This document shows positions 34,995-47,312 of a stretch of DNA of 64,000 nt, piece by piece. The translations under genes were made by a program, and so were the position numbers. The stretch is taken from NCBI GenBank assembly GCA_963693305.1, contig OY855908.1, positions 25,903,993-25,967,992 on the forward strand, written 5' to 3'. The notes under the pieces were generated by a model, which was not told where the DNA came from, made no database searches, and saw only the letters and a program-made list of their open reading frames with translations. How positions within the stretch are numbered: the first letter of the stretch is position 1; the number at the start of each line of letters is the position of its first letter. This DNA is from Meandrina meandrites. Its lineage: Eukaryota > Cnidaria > Anthozoa > Scleractinia > Meandrinidae.

Positions 34995-35300
34995 ATAGAA
35001 AAGGTTCTTAGAAAAAAGAGTGTATTTCTCATGTCCAGACTCGAATCATTAATCAAAAAACTGATTGCCAAATATTTATTAAAAAAATTAAAATAAAGTT
35101 GCCTCGTTAAACATCAAGAAGTGTCTCCAACTAGGTAGTCAGTCAATTTGTTTAAGGGCATTGCCACAGCAACAGCTATATCAAGCATATAAGATTGGTT
35201 TGTCATTTGTTGTTTCTCATTACGTCATTCTGTAATTATACACGGGAGGTAAGGTTATAAAGCCCTTTAAACACCTTCACAAGAATGGCGAATAGTTTAA
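34995..35300. repeat. Modular long repeat, module Y (isolated copy)
   Basis: It matches the end of module Y at 40820-41060, 42590-42800 and 55005-55215. Shared anchors are AAGTGTCT, TTTAAGGGCATTGCCA, GATTGGTTTG, CATTACGTCA and GGTTATAAAG. The last part has a promoter-like make-up (CCAAT on the minus strand, CRE-like, TATA-like). Confidence 0.7.
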
Positions 35301-36689
35301 GTGCTCCTGCTTTTCAGCGCAGTTGTTACAAAGTGTCAGGGCAGTTTCTGATCAGTGCAGCCGGTTCACAATCCAGCTCATAAAATTCTTCCTCGCCGTG
35401 GTGCCTAGGAAAAGTATTGGTGCAAAAACGCAACTCCTTCATCGGTTGGAAACATAAATAGATCAGACTTCGATCTTAGCTTCCCATTTTCAGCTTGGAA
35501 ACTATTCACCATGCTTTTGAAGGTATTTAAAGGATTTTATTACCTTACCTCCACAATAGGAATTTAACTTTGGGCCTGGTATATACAAAGACCAATAAGT
35601 TTGCAACTGTGAGCACTTGCCTTGTTATCGAGTACGCAAGGGTCGTTTTTAATCCCTCTTCTAACTAGTGGATGATCATCAATAAATGATTGTTCAAAAA
35701 TAAATTGATTTGACGTAATCTTCGCGTACGTCTTAGCTGGCTACAGGGACTGCGGAGACCATTTTTAGGGTGGTAGCGCTTAAAAATCTGGCCAAGACTG
35801 TCGAGCATTTGGGGTCACTGTTCTACCATTTATCATGCATTTGCGCGCGTCATATTTACAACCCCAATAAACATAGCCGTGCCCACTTAGTATACCTTCC
35901 AATGCAGTAAATATGTTAAATAAAACTGCCTAAGCGTTTTTTCTTTTTGGAGTTGTCAAAGTTCTCTTGCGTTCTTCAACCCAGCTGTGCCGATCCTCTG
36001 ACTTCGTGAAGCGCATATGCACAAGTAGAAGCCTTTTGCTACTTCAAGTGGTAAACTTCATATATAGTCCGCGGCATAGCTAGAAAATTGTGTCATTTTT
36101 GTTACCAATGTTATATTTTGCAGATCTATAGAAATATATCAGGTGATTAACTTCTGCTATAGAACCACACTCAGTTCTCACTAAATTACCCGAAAACGAC
36201 TTTTAAGTTTTTCCTCGATGAGACCCCCCGCGAAGATAAGGGTCCTTTCAGTAACTCGGAAATGACACGATTATTTGCATGAAAAAAATCCGCATTAGTT
36301 ACAATATTTACTTGTAGCAATGATGTTGAATTAATGAGCCATTCATAGAGAACAATACAAAGAAACTAATAATTGAAAAGAAACTTGCTACTTGCTTGTA
36401 AACTGCTATTTCTCTTCCCTTGCGTGTGTTGCGGTAATGTTGCTTTCGTAGGAGCAATTTAGCCCAGGCAAAAGGGGAAATTGTTAACCGAATTTTCAGT
36501 GACCAGCTGGTATTACTGAAGCGTGATGTAGGCCTGTCAAGACCACGCAATGTTTTACAATTACAATTGATATGGAGGAATCAGGCCAAACTGAATCGGT
36601 GTCCAGCAGCGTTGACTGGAGCAAATGCGTATTTTCCCTAGAAAATACGAGCCAGTGCCCAGCAAACTCGAAACAAAGTAACCGTGGTG
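35301..36689. other. No gene recognised
   Basis: 1.4 kb without a supported exon or element end. About 100 bp after module Y (35285-35390) loosely matches 41075-41170, so the repeat may extend a little. Confidence 0.4.
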
Positions 36690-38640
36690 CTGGGTACATC
36701 ACACTTTTTGAAAAAGGATTCGCAGAGGCTTGAGAACTTCACCTTGACGGAGTTGGATGAAAGGGAGGGGATTATATTAAAACTTTTGAAGCATAATGCT
36801 TATGCTTCATGGTATAAGTCATGCCGGGTTAAGTATAACAGCAACAAATTGAAGAGGCCGGACAGGACAAAAAGCTAACTGGAGTAAATGTATCGCAGCA
36901 ACCCGATGACAGTGGTAAGCGCAGAAGATCTGACCTTACTGTACTGCCTGTAGAACAGAAAGTCTGTTTCTTTTGCTGTTGTCTATAACGGGCATATAGG
37001 GCAACTAAACATTGTTTATCGTACTGATTTTTCAGTGCCACCATGTCCCCTGCACTAAGTTTCCCTTAAAGATTGAAATCATTTACTTCCATGACAACAG
37101 CTCGAACTTGAGACTCTCAGAGCTCAATGGTACTTTAACGAAATAACGAGTTCCCATCATGGGATTCATTATTTCGCGGACTACAAAATGTGTACCTCTA
37201 ACTGAGAGGCGTTTTTTAAAAAACTGTCCGATATCAAGACGGAATTTTTGACAAGGCTGCAGGAACTAGGCGCACTGACACGGGATCAGTCTGTACACTC
37301 AACATGATTTAAAGACAAACTTCTTGCTAGCATACAAGGACTGAGTGCACATGCGAAGGTGAAAGAGGTGTTGCGGGTGTTTGAAAAATATATCGCGCAA
37401 ATACTGTCAGAGTGTCTTGACAGAGAGCGGGAATACAACGAAGTTGTGAGGGTAGATTTGTTCAACAATAGGGACCTCTTCAATGAAACATTTTTACAAG
37501 CATGCCAACAACGCTCTGTATTGCCGTCCTTGCTAACATTAGTGAAGAACCAGTGCAAAGTCAGCAAGGTGTTCTCTCCAGTAGTACAGCATCTAAAATT
37601 CAACAGTATAAAGCATGGACGGAAATCTACTGATGGATCTGTTCTGCGTAGCTGAATGATAACAATAACAATAACAATAACAGTAACAACAAATATTTTA
37701 AAAATCCCAACTGCCAGGAGGCAGACCAGTTGGCCATTTACAAACGTAGCCGAGGAGTTGAGTTTGGGACCACCGAGAACAACAGAAGCTAGTGGTCAGA
37801 ATGGAAAATTAGGAAACCCCATACCTTTATTCGCAGGTGTAGATACACGTTAAAACAAGAAGAAAGGAATTAGTAGAGAAGCTGTACGCGTTAGGTTTAT
37901 CTGCATCATATGGCAGGGTGCTGTGCCTGTCAACAGACCTTTGTAATGCTGTGTGTGAACGTTATGAGGAAAATGGAACGGTTTGCCCTCCTAACCAACG
38001 TGGACAGGTTTTCACTACTGCAGACACCATAGACCACAACCCTTCGTTCACAACAACAACAAGTATTTCTGTCATTCAACACATAAGTGCCACTGAAGAA
38101 GGCCATTGTATGGGGCACACATGATCTTACGGAAGTCATCGCCTGAAAAGTGTATCAATCCGTTGCCTGCAAACTGCACAACGCCCCAAGTGCTGTGTCC
38201 AAGAGCTGCAAGCTAAATGTAAACCTAGTCTCCGAGTCCACGAAGTTCCGTAATCAGAGTGCCATTGATGATGCAGTAAGGAAAGAAGTTGAACGGCTAG
38301 AGAGCATAAACAACATCTTCTCAGCTGGAAAGCAAAGTCCAAAATAAAGCAGCTGAAGATATTTTGTGGTCTGCTTTTCAGGCCGAGCGACAGACGCAGG
38401 TAGCTCCTAAGTGTACAAGCTCTCTAGTACCTCGTTTTCGGATTGTGCTCATTCCGTGGCAATTGTAAGTCATGCCATAACTATTACTAGCAAAGCTGTA
38501 CCCAAACCCAGGACAAACCGTGGTTATTCTTTCGACCAGCGCCTCTTTGTTTTAACAAAAACAATTCGGTGGTCTAAAAAGGGCAGCGCAGGGGGGGATA
38601 AGCTGGTAGTCGGAAAAAAAAAACATATATATGTCAGTAG
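36690..38640 (+). pseudogene. Academ-like transposase, N-terminal half, with internal inversion
   Basis: This belongs to the same protein family as 25448-27709 but holds the other half. In order: ILKLLKHNAYASWYKSC and NSNKLKR near 36780-36870; KVCFFC near 36960-36975; then an inverted piece; KKLSDIKTEFLTRLQELG near 37215; SVHST, a TGA, FKDKLLASIQGLSAHAK near 37280-37350; FLQACQQRSVLPSLLTLV near 37500; PIPLFAGV near 37810; ELVEKLYALGLSASYGRVLC near 37870; GTVCPPNQRGQVFTT and IDHNP near 37980-38040; SSDCAHSVAIVSHAI (degenerate) and NPGQTVV near 38440-38530. Several frameshifts and stops make it inactive. No terminal inverted repeats were identified around it. Confidence 0.7.
36975..37115 (-). 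pseudogene. Inverted internal piece of the Academ-like gene
   Basis: Here the minus strand encodes GKLSAGDMVALKNQYDKQCL and LVALYARYRQQQ, a segment that in the family follows the CFFC region on the coding strand. Coding sequence on both sides is on the plus strand. A local inversion of roughly 100-140 bp explains this. One stop precedes the Gly-Lys. Confidence 0.6.
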
Positions 38641-39739
38641 AGCCGGTAGCAGTTGTAAGCTATGTAAGCTCAGCAGTTATCTTTACTAAAACTAGCAGTA
38701 AAATCAGATAGCATGTAATTGTATTTTTTTCTCAGTTTTCCGAGTCGATAACTGAAATCGGTTGTCACTGAAGAAGAAAGTGTTTTAAAGTGTGAATGAT
38801 GTGATTATCATTTCCTGATCTGAACGTGCCAAATACTGCATAAATGGCATAAATTAAGATGCATGCATAAATTAAGTTGTGGTTACCATGGCAATTAACC
38901 GTTCTACATTTCTGAATGGCCACTCCTGGCCATGCCCCATACGCCGGCTTATCCAAATCTCCTGTAAAACATGCAGGAATTCGCCTTTCACGTGTAGCTC
39001 ATTTAAATTCAGTTTCCATGGAAACGTTATTTCTGTCAAGGTGGTTCTATGGCTAAAATTGCTTTCCTTGATCGTCTCTCTCTGTGTGCCAAATTTTAGG
39101 TTGGTAACAAGAAGTGCACAATTCAGTCGAAATTTGGAGCTATGCCGCCGGACTAATATTATCCCTGGCATCTGCAGCCTTAAAAATCAACCCAAGCAAA
39201 AAAGTGGTAGGGCTCAGTAGCCCTACGCCCCCAGCCCCCAGCCCCTCCGCAGTCCCTGCGTTAGGCAGTCAACTGTGAATTTTTCACTCTCTAGCTGTTA
39301 TTTTCTTCTTATCAAGAACGCACGGGTTGTTCTGCAGTCTTCTATCTATGGCTTTTATCATTAACGATACAGCTACGTTTAATGCAAATAGCAAATTCTT
39401 CGTTATTTTCGCGTGATTCTTGCTTGGCAGTCACCTGCGACTGACGTTATAATTACACCCTTTTAAAAGTGACATATCAAGAGATTTGACACAGTAACCA
39501 TAACACTGAGTTCTAAACAATTAGGCCGCAATTAGGCCGACAAAATCAAAAGATCAGAAAAATTCTTTGTGGTTTGGAATAATAAATCGAAAGCACATTA
39601 GATCGAGACGCCGAATTTGTTGTCAACTAGAATTTCGACACAAGCAGTTTACATGCTGCTGTATATATGAATTTGATCGATAGCAGTCCGCCATCTTGCT
39701 TTTACTTGTATTTTGCGGGGTCAGAAGTGGAACGCAGGA
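38641..39739. other. No gene recognised
   Basis: About 1.1 kb with no supported exon. A C-rich stretch near 39220-39250 is the only compositional feature. Confidence 0.4.
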
Positions 39740-41060
39740 TTAACGCAGGAATGTGCATTTAGCGCAAACACTTCAAACTAACGTTCACAACTTTCTTTAT
39801 TTATTTTCTTGTTGATCTAGATGGCTATTAAAACGTTTATGTTATTGTTTTTAAAAATGTCAGACAGCTTAGAAGCCAAAGTAGCGTTCTTGATTTTGCG
39901 CGCGACTTTCGTTTGTACCCTCTAGCGAAGACAAATGCCGCAGACAGTCATATGACAGGTTCAACAAAGGGATAATTCCCTTCAATGAATTTGTAATATC
40001 TACTTCCTCATTTCGAATTATTATAGCGTTGAACTACTTTATTTAGTTGTTATAGAAATGTACCTTGTTCATGAAAAATTCACACTAGAACTGCCCGTCC
40101 ACTAACGTTTTTAGCCCCTATTTTTATTTTCTCCTGGGATACACGAAGACTCACCGCCTAGCTTTGAAACACGACAACCGCTCGTCGGCTGTCTGAGAGA
40201 AAAAGCAACTGAAAGCAGTTTAGGAAAAGGGCAAATCGCTCAGATTTCGAAAGTTTGAAGTCACTAATGTAGATTAGTAAGGCATTGGATAGTTACTGTG
40301 CTAAAATTCACTTACCTTGTCCGATTAACTTTACAAAAGTCTAGCACAAGCCTTCAATTGTCTGGTCAGGCAGGCAGGGACGAACCTCACGCATGAGACC
40401 TGGTGAAGAGGAAGATGATCATTTCGTTGCCGGAACGAAACCTGTTTTTCTTGTATTTGATCTGCCAATTTGTCAACCAGTGAAAAGATCGGTTTAAAAT
40501 CTTTGTCAGATATTTGTTTTAAAAAATATATAATATACCGTTATCAAAATCGTATTTTTTCTCCTCAAAAGCAATAGATTGTAAAGCAGATAGTAATGAG
40601 AATTCAGACATGCAATCAGCAATATACTACAACATAACAATGTGTATTCTAACAATAAAGCCTGATTTTTGAAAGGAAACCCAATTTTGCTAACGGAATT
40701 TACTTTTCTACATGTTACCAAATACACCATGAAGGGAAGCAAAGCCTGACATCACTTCACACCACAATTCTTTAAAAAAGGCAGTCATTTCTTTAAACTG
40801 GCCTTTTCATTCATGCCGAGACTTGAGTATTTAATCTGCGACTGAACTGATTGTCAAATATTTATTACACAAATGAAGTTGCCTGATTAAACTTCAATAG
40901 AAGCGTCTGCGACCAGATAGTCTGTCAATTTGTTTGAGGCCATTACCCGTAGCAACAGCTAAATCAAACCATATAAAACAATTGATTGGTTTGTAAATAG
41001 ACCTCATTACGTCACTCTGTAATTATACACGAGAGGCAATGTCACGGTTGTAAAGTCCTT
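39740..41060. repeat. Modular long repeat, copy 2 (X then Y)
   Basis: Module X runs to about 40450 (anchors AGCAGTTTAGG, CTTACCTTGTCC, GTGAAGAG), then module Y to about 41060. The site AGCAGTTTAGG near 40215 is the uninterrupted version of the insertion site at 20021. Module Y ends in CATTACGTCA, AATTATACAC and TTGTAAAGTCC. Confidence 0.72.
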
Positions 41061-42800
41061 AAATTACCTTCACAAAGAATGGTATATTGTTTTCAGGAGC
41101 GGCCTTGCTCTGCTGCCTTTAAGCGCAGTTATTTATATCGTATCATGGCAGTTTCTTGCAGCTGTTTCACCATCCAGCTCATAAGATTAGTTAATTGTCA
41201 AGGTAGAAAAATAATTTGCAGAAAGAGGTCTTCGGATAGCCACTGTACGAAATTCACCTACCTTGTCCAATTTTGCAAAAATCTTGCAGATGCCTCCGAT
41301 TGTCAGATTACTGGCTATCTATGGGCAGGCAAGGAAGTGACAAACGCCAAGAATGAAGCCTTGAATGTGGTCTGGCGAAGAGAAATATGATCATTTTATT
41401 ACGAAGCAAACCTTGTTTTTCTTGTACTTGATTTGTCTGTACAGAAATGCATATGCCACCACCAGTTCGGAGAGTTCTTTTAATTTCAAATTGTACACGG
41501 ATGAAAAGACTAGAGATCTGACTGTGTGTTTCAGAGAATTCAGGGCTTAATTGATGTCAGTCCTTGTGTATGAAGTAAATGAAAGTGTTTATATGAAAAG
41601 TTAAATGAATTCCATGGTAGGACCTTGCTGAAAACCAGAAATTGAAATTGAAAGTTCTCTAATAAAAGATTATTATTATGATTTCCAGTTAATCTTTTCT
41701 TTGCATACAGCGTACAGGCAACAGATAAAGTTATGTGGCTAACAGCTTCACGAGGCCACTCATTACAAACCGTAACAGACACTTCTAAATAATTAATTAA
41801 GATAGCATCAAAAGGCTGATCAGAGGAATGTGCAGTTTAGAATCACAACTCAAGGGCTCGTTGGATCGAGTTAACATTTGTGTTTCATTAAATGATTCAA
41901 GTAGAATTTGGTCGGCCATACAGTTTCAACTTTGTAGCCGAACCGATGTTTTAATTGCGCAAGTTTTGATCAAAGGGTAAGTCCGGAATTACTTGCTGTG
42001 CCCTGATCAGGGTCAGAAATGAAAACGTTTCACTGTGAATTTAAGCACAGTCACTTCAATTGCAAATTCGTCATTTAGTCATTTTTTGTTTCCTTTCTTT
42101 CTAATCTCTTTGTGGACCGAAATCGAACTTGTACTCATGGTTTTTGTGGCTTTCGTTTGAATCCTAGCGAAGAAAACTGTCGCAGACAGTGATGCCGTGA
42201 TATATATCGTATATCAAGTGTCTACCTCCTCCTTCTCCATCATGATTATAGTATAATTTACTACCAATACCGTTTAACTGCGACATTTAGTTTTAATAGA
42301 AATGCAAGTGGTCGTGACTTAAACTAGCATTTACTATCCACTTGTACCAGTAAATTTCCTCCGGAAATCTAATTTCCCTCCGTGATATCAATAGATTATG
42401 TCCGTGATGTCAAGGAGACAAGTAATAAGAATTCGCAGACATTCACTAAATGGAAGATAATACATAACGTTGCGTTTCCGTAAAGAGATAAAGCCTGTCT
42501 GTTGAAAGGAAATCCGTCAATTACTTTTTCAAGTTGCGCAATGCATATCAGAATTTTGTCGTTTGCGGAAGGGAAACACAACCCTGACTCGACTATTTAA
42601 TCTGCAAACGGATTGTTAAATATTTAGTTAAAGAAATGAAGTTTTCTATTAAACGTTAAGAGAAGTGTCTGCAACTAGATTGTTTAAGGGCATTGCCATA
42701 GCAAAAGCTAAATCAAGAATATAAAACATCTGATTGGTTTGTAAATGACCTCATTACTTCAATTTGTAATATACACTACAGGCAAGGTATAAAGTCCTTA
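41061..42800. repeat. Modular long repeat, copy 3 (part X, Z, X, Y)
   Basis: After a short X-like piece (41210-41400), module Z (41415-42000) ends at GCCCTGATCAGGGTCAG. A deleted module X follows (42005-42360). Module Y then runs 42360-42800 with TAAAGAGATAAAGCCTGTCT and the CATTGCCATAGCAA anchor. The X-Y junction has lost about 400 bp relative to copy 4. Confidence 0.72.
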
Positions 42801-42924
42801 AAGTACAAAATTTCTTCGCCAGAATTTTATCTTTCTTTCAGTATGCAAGAACAGACGCTTCATTCAAAACTCTTGCTCGCTTTGGTTTATCGGTAATCAT
42901 GTTTTCGACTTCTCTTAAATGCGT

Positions 42925-43450
42925 CAACCCTATTTAGATTGGGCTTTTGGGGATCTTTTCAGACCTCTCCGTAACTTTCAGAATATTTAAGCAATTACAA
43001 TGAAACTTACAGGATATATAGTATGTCCAAAAATATATCTTTTTATATACGTAACGTGGGATGATGACTTCACATCACGTGACAATTGAATCATGATGTC
43101 AAAACAGCCGCCATCTTGGATCCGCCATCTTCGATTTCAAAAATTTTCCAAAACGTCAGAAAACCGCCCAAAATTGCTGAAAAATACTCAAAATCTATAA
43201 AACAGTACAAAAAGCCTAAAATAGGTGAAACTAGTTGAATTAAAGTTAATTTTCATACATGGAAACACAAAAATTACAAATTTGGTAAAACATGTCTGTC
43301 AAAATGACGTTGTCATGGTAACATCAAGTTCCACAACAACCTATCCTTCCAATTTATTTCCAGATAAATTTTAGAAAAACTCGCGAAGTTTAGCAGCGTT
43401 TGGTTGAATCTTGAAAAAAGTTATAAACGTTCAAAGTCAGCGCGGGCACT
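42925..43450 (-). mobile_element. piggyBac-like MITE, inverted eroded copy
   Basis: Reverse complement of 23320-23916. Shared landmarks are GATCTTTTCAGACC, CAGCCGCCATCTTGGATCC, AAAACCGCCCAAAATTGC and GTCAGCGCGGGCACTT. The poly-C is absent and the far terminus is lost before the next MITE begins. Confidence 0.8.
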
Positions 43451-43469
43451 TAAATTTTCAAACATTTAA

Positions 43470-43795
43470 GGTGGCTCTGAAACCGCTCCTATAACTTTTT
43501 TAAACTTTGCAGAAAGTTGTATCTTAACATGCTAATCAATGTTCAATAATAAAAAATGGGGGTCACCGAGCTCGTTTTTGAGTTATAAGCACTTAAAGCC
43601 AAACTTAAAGGTGTTTTTAACAGGTTATACTGTTGCTATGGGAACCAGTGAGGTCAAGAAAGTAACCGAAATGTACTCAGCAATCATTGGTCACTTAATT
43701 GATACCATTACTGTAGCAGCAACTTATAAACATTTGTTGTACTATCCCTTCAAAGTGTAAGAGCTGGAACGTGCTGGAAACCATTACCAGCCACC
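43470..43795 (-). mobile_element. TTAA-flanked MITE with GGTGGCT ends, copy 2
   Basis: TTAA at 43466-43469 and 43796-43799 bounds GGTGGCT and AGCCACC. The interior is the reverse complement of 31141-31462. An open frame across it is accidental. Confidence 0.85.
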
Positions 43796-43799
43796 TTAA

Positions 43800-46030
43800 G
43801 GTATCAGCGTACCTCAAATGACCATCTTCCGTTGAAGCTGCTTTACCGCTCAACAGAAAGTGTCTACTTCCTACTTCTCCATCACGTACGATCATAGTAC
43901 ACTACGCTACTAACACCATTAAAGTGCATCACTTAGTTGTCAAAAAGAATCTTTCACTAAAACAGACCGTCCACTGATGTTTTAAGCTGCAACTAAATTC
44001 CTTCTGGGATCGTCGATAATAACATGCCTGCGCAAAGTATCGCAACTGATATTGACAATTATTCAGTTTTCGGAAGTTCAAAGTACCCTTGTATCAATTA
44101 GTAAGGTCTGCGGATAGGCACTGTACTAAATTCACCTACGTCGTCCAATTTTGCAAAAATCTTGCAAATGCCTCCGATTGTCCGGTGACTGGCTCTCTGT
44201 GGGCAGGCAAGGCAGAGACAAACGCCAAGAATGAGACCTTGAACGTGGTCTGGCGAAGAGAAACATGAACTTTCTATTAAGAAGGAAACCTTGTTTTTCT
44301 TAGCTTTTCTTGTACTTGATTTGTCGGTACAGGAATGCATATGCCACCATCAGTTCGGAGACTACTTTTAATTTGGAATTGTAGCATGAATGAGAGGATG
44401 GAGAATTGACTGTGTGTTTGAAAGAAATCGGGGTTAAATTGATGTCAGTGGTTGTCATATAAAGGACATGAAAGTGTTTATATGAAAAGTTAAATAAAAC
44501 CATAAATTTAATTATTATTATTGGTTAATATTTTCTTTGTATGCAGCGTGCAGCAACAGATAAAGTGGTGTGACTAAATTTTAAGGTTATACTTTTTCTA
44601 CTACTACACTAGCCTGTCGATTTGTTTAATTTAACGGAAACCATAGGAAAATAGCCGTAATTTTGTATAAACAACAGCTTCACGATGCCGTTCATTCTTC
44701 AATAAGGTAACAAACCATAATAATTATGATAGCATCAAAAGGCTGATCATAGGAATGTGCAGTTTAGAATCACATATCAAACGCTCATTGGATCGAGTCA
44801 GCATTTGTGTTTCACAAAATTATTCGTTGCCAAGTAGAATTTGGCGGCTATGTAGTTTTAACTTTATAGCCGAACAGATGTTTTACTTGCGTAGGTTTCG
44901 ATCAAAGGGTAAAAACGGGATTTCTTGCTGTGCCCTGATCGGGGTCAGAAAATAGAAAGTTTCGCTGTCCATTTAAGCACAGTCACTTCAATTGCCAATT
45001 CGTCAGGTAATCATTTTCGTTTCCTTTCTTTTTAATCTGTTTGTGGACCAAAACCGAACTTGTACTCATGGTCTCTGCGGCTTTCGTTTGTATCCTAGCG
45101 AAGAGAACTGTCGCAGACAGTGATGCGTGATAGATATCGTATATCAAGTGTCTACTTCCTCCTTCTCCATCACGATCATAGTTTTATATGCTACCAATAC
45201 CGTTTAACTACGACATTAAGTTTTAATAGAAATGCAAGTGGTCATGAAAATCTTTGACTTAAACTAGCATTAACCGTCCACTAGTACCTGTAAATTTTCT
45301 CCGGTGATCGTCGATTGTCGAGTGAAAAAATGGCCGGGCAAGGCACTAGCATTGAAATATGACAACTGCTCATCTTGACGCAAGAGAAAAAGCTACAGCA
45401 AGCTGGTTAGGAAAAGCTCAAATTGTTCAGATTTCGCTGGTTTGAAGTACTCTTATGTAAACTCGATAGCGAATGTAGAAATTTCACCCACCTCTTCCAA
45501 TAACTTTGTAAAGATCTTGCGCAAGCCTTTAATTCTCAGATCACTGGCTATCTTTAGGTAAGCGAGAAGGGACAAATCTCAAGAACAAGGCCTCAGGGGG
45601 CCTGGCGAAGAGAAACATGATCATTTTATCACGAAACAAAGCCTTTCTTGTGCTTGATCTGTCACTGGGTCACCAAAAATGATCTGTTTACAATTTGTCA
45701 CATAACTGTTTGAAACAAAAAAAATACTTTGATCAAAATGTAATTTCCCTATATGATATCAATAGACTATCAAGAAGACGGGTAATAAGAATTCAGACAA
45801 TCACTAAATGGAAGATGATACATAACGTTGCGTTTCCGTAAAGAGATACAGCTTTTCTGTTGAAAAGAAATCCTATTTTACTAACGTCAATTACTTTTTC
45901 ATATTGCGAAATGTATACATGTATCAGAATTTTGTCGTTTGCGGAAGGGAAATAAAACCTGACAGCATTTCATTAGTTAGTAATTTCTTTCAATAAGACT
46001 TTTCGTTCACGCCCAGACTCGCGGTGATCA
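43800..46030. repeat. Modular long repeat, copy 4 (part X, Z, X, Y)
   Basis: Partial module X is at 43850-44275, module Z at 44300-44950, module X at 44915-45630 and module Y at 45630-46030. The junction GGGGTCAGAAAATAGAAAG at about 44940 is the empty site for the MITE inserted at 51146 in copy 5. Copies 3 and 4 both have a short X-like piece before Z, so the true unit may be longer than Z-X-Y. Confidence 0.75.
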
Positions 46031-46130
46031 GACAATCACATATTATGTGACTGTTTCACTGTACAGAACGACAACAAATACGCCAAGTTCTCAATATGTA
46101 AAATATTTCACCATATATAGAGCTATCTAC

Positions 46131-46729
46131 TCGCCGATCATCATCGGCGAGGTAATTGTGTCCATATATGTGTCTGTATAAGAAGGATACCCAAACCACG
46201 CCGCCGATCATCGGCGAGGTAGTCCTGTCTATATAAGAAGGAAATCCAAAACTCGCCGATGATCACCGGCGAGGTAGTCCTGTCTATATAAGAAGGAAAT
46301 CCAAAACTCGCCGATGATCATCGGCAAGGTAGTCCTGTCTATATAAGATGGAAATCGAAAACTCGCCGCCGATCATCGGCGAGGTAGTCCTGTCTATATA
46401 AGAAGGAAATTCAAAACTCGCCGATGATCATCGGCAAGGTAGTCCTGTCTATATAAGAAGGAAATTCAAAACCAGCCGATGATCATCGGCGAGGTAGTCC
46501 TTTCTCTATAAGAAGGAAATCCAAATCTCGCCGATGATCATCGGCGAGGTAGTCCTGTCTATATATGAGGGAAATCCAAAACTCGCCGATGATCATCGGC
46601 GAGGTAGTCCTGTCTATATAAGAAGGAAATCCAAAAGTCGCCGATGATCATCGGCGAGGTAGTCCTGTCTATATAAGAAGAAAATCCAAAACTCGCCGAT
46701 GATCATCGGCGAGGTAGTCTTGTCTATAT
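46131..46729. repeat. Palindromic 55-bp satellite, left array (about 11 units)
   Basis: Each unit holds a perfect or near-perfect palindrome around CGCCGATGATCATCGGCG, followed by GTAGTCCTGTC, TATATAAGAAGG and AAATCCAAAA. The unit length is 55 bp. The first units are more diverged than the later ones. The array is interrupted by a MITE and continues at 47313. Confidence 0.93.
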
Positions 46730-47312
46730 GGATCGTTTTCACTGTCACGCAATAAAAATATGAATTGAAGAACCATTCATTGAATGAGGTCAATAAAATT
46801 GGATATTATAGAAAATAAGTAAATAAGTCATCTCTCCAAGTTTTAGGTCTGTGCGTTATCCCAAACTTCAGATATTCGTCGAAATGTTTTGCACAAATTT
46901 ACAGAGCCCAGTATGGATCCGCCATATTGGTGCACATCTGTGGTGCACCAATATGGCGGCCGGAAAATACTATAAACATCTGGAGCTTACTTTGGTCATC
47001 TAGGCCACTGATTATCTGCACTGGACAGACAAACATTTACATAAACACACTTCCTGCTACTTTAACTTCCCAAATGGCAAAAAATTGCAAGAGAAATGTA
47101 TATTTTTTGACAAACACGATCGTAACTGTATGTCACGCACCGCCATAACTCTAAAATTCAAAGTGCGCAGGTTTCCAAAAGAAGTACGCTACTGAGCTGA
47201 AAAGTTGCAAACAGATATAATTTTAGTACCTCTTATGCCTGATGCAGATGCAAACTTTGGTGTCTCTTTTGATTTGGATTTTAGTACCTGATGACGTCAC
47301 GTGAAAACGATC
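46730..47312 (+). mobile_element. GGTTTTCAC-type MITE inside the satellite, TAT duplication
   Basis: The ends GATCGTTTTCAC and GTGAAAACGATC lie between TAT (46727-46729) and TAT (47313-47315). Uninterrupted satellite units give the empty site GTCTATATAAGAAG. The 583-bp interior has a CCATATTGGTGCAC/GTGCACCAATATGG hairpin and no gene. Confidence 0.85.

Noticed and set aside
43539..43760. 73-residue open frame
   Set aside because: It lies wholly inside a TTAA MITE whose other copy is not open in the same frame.
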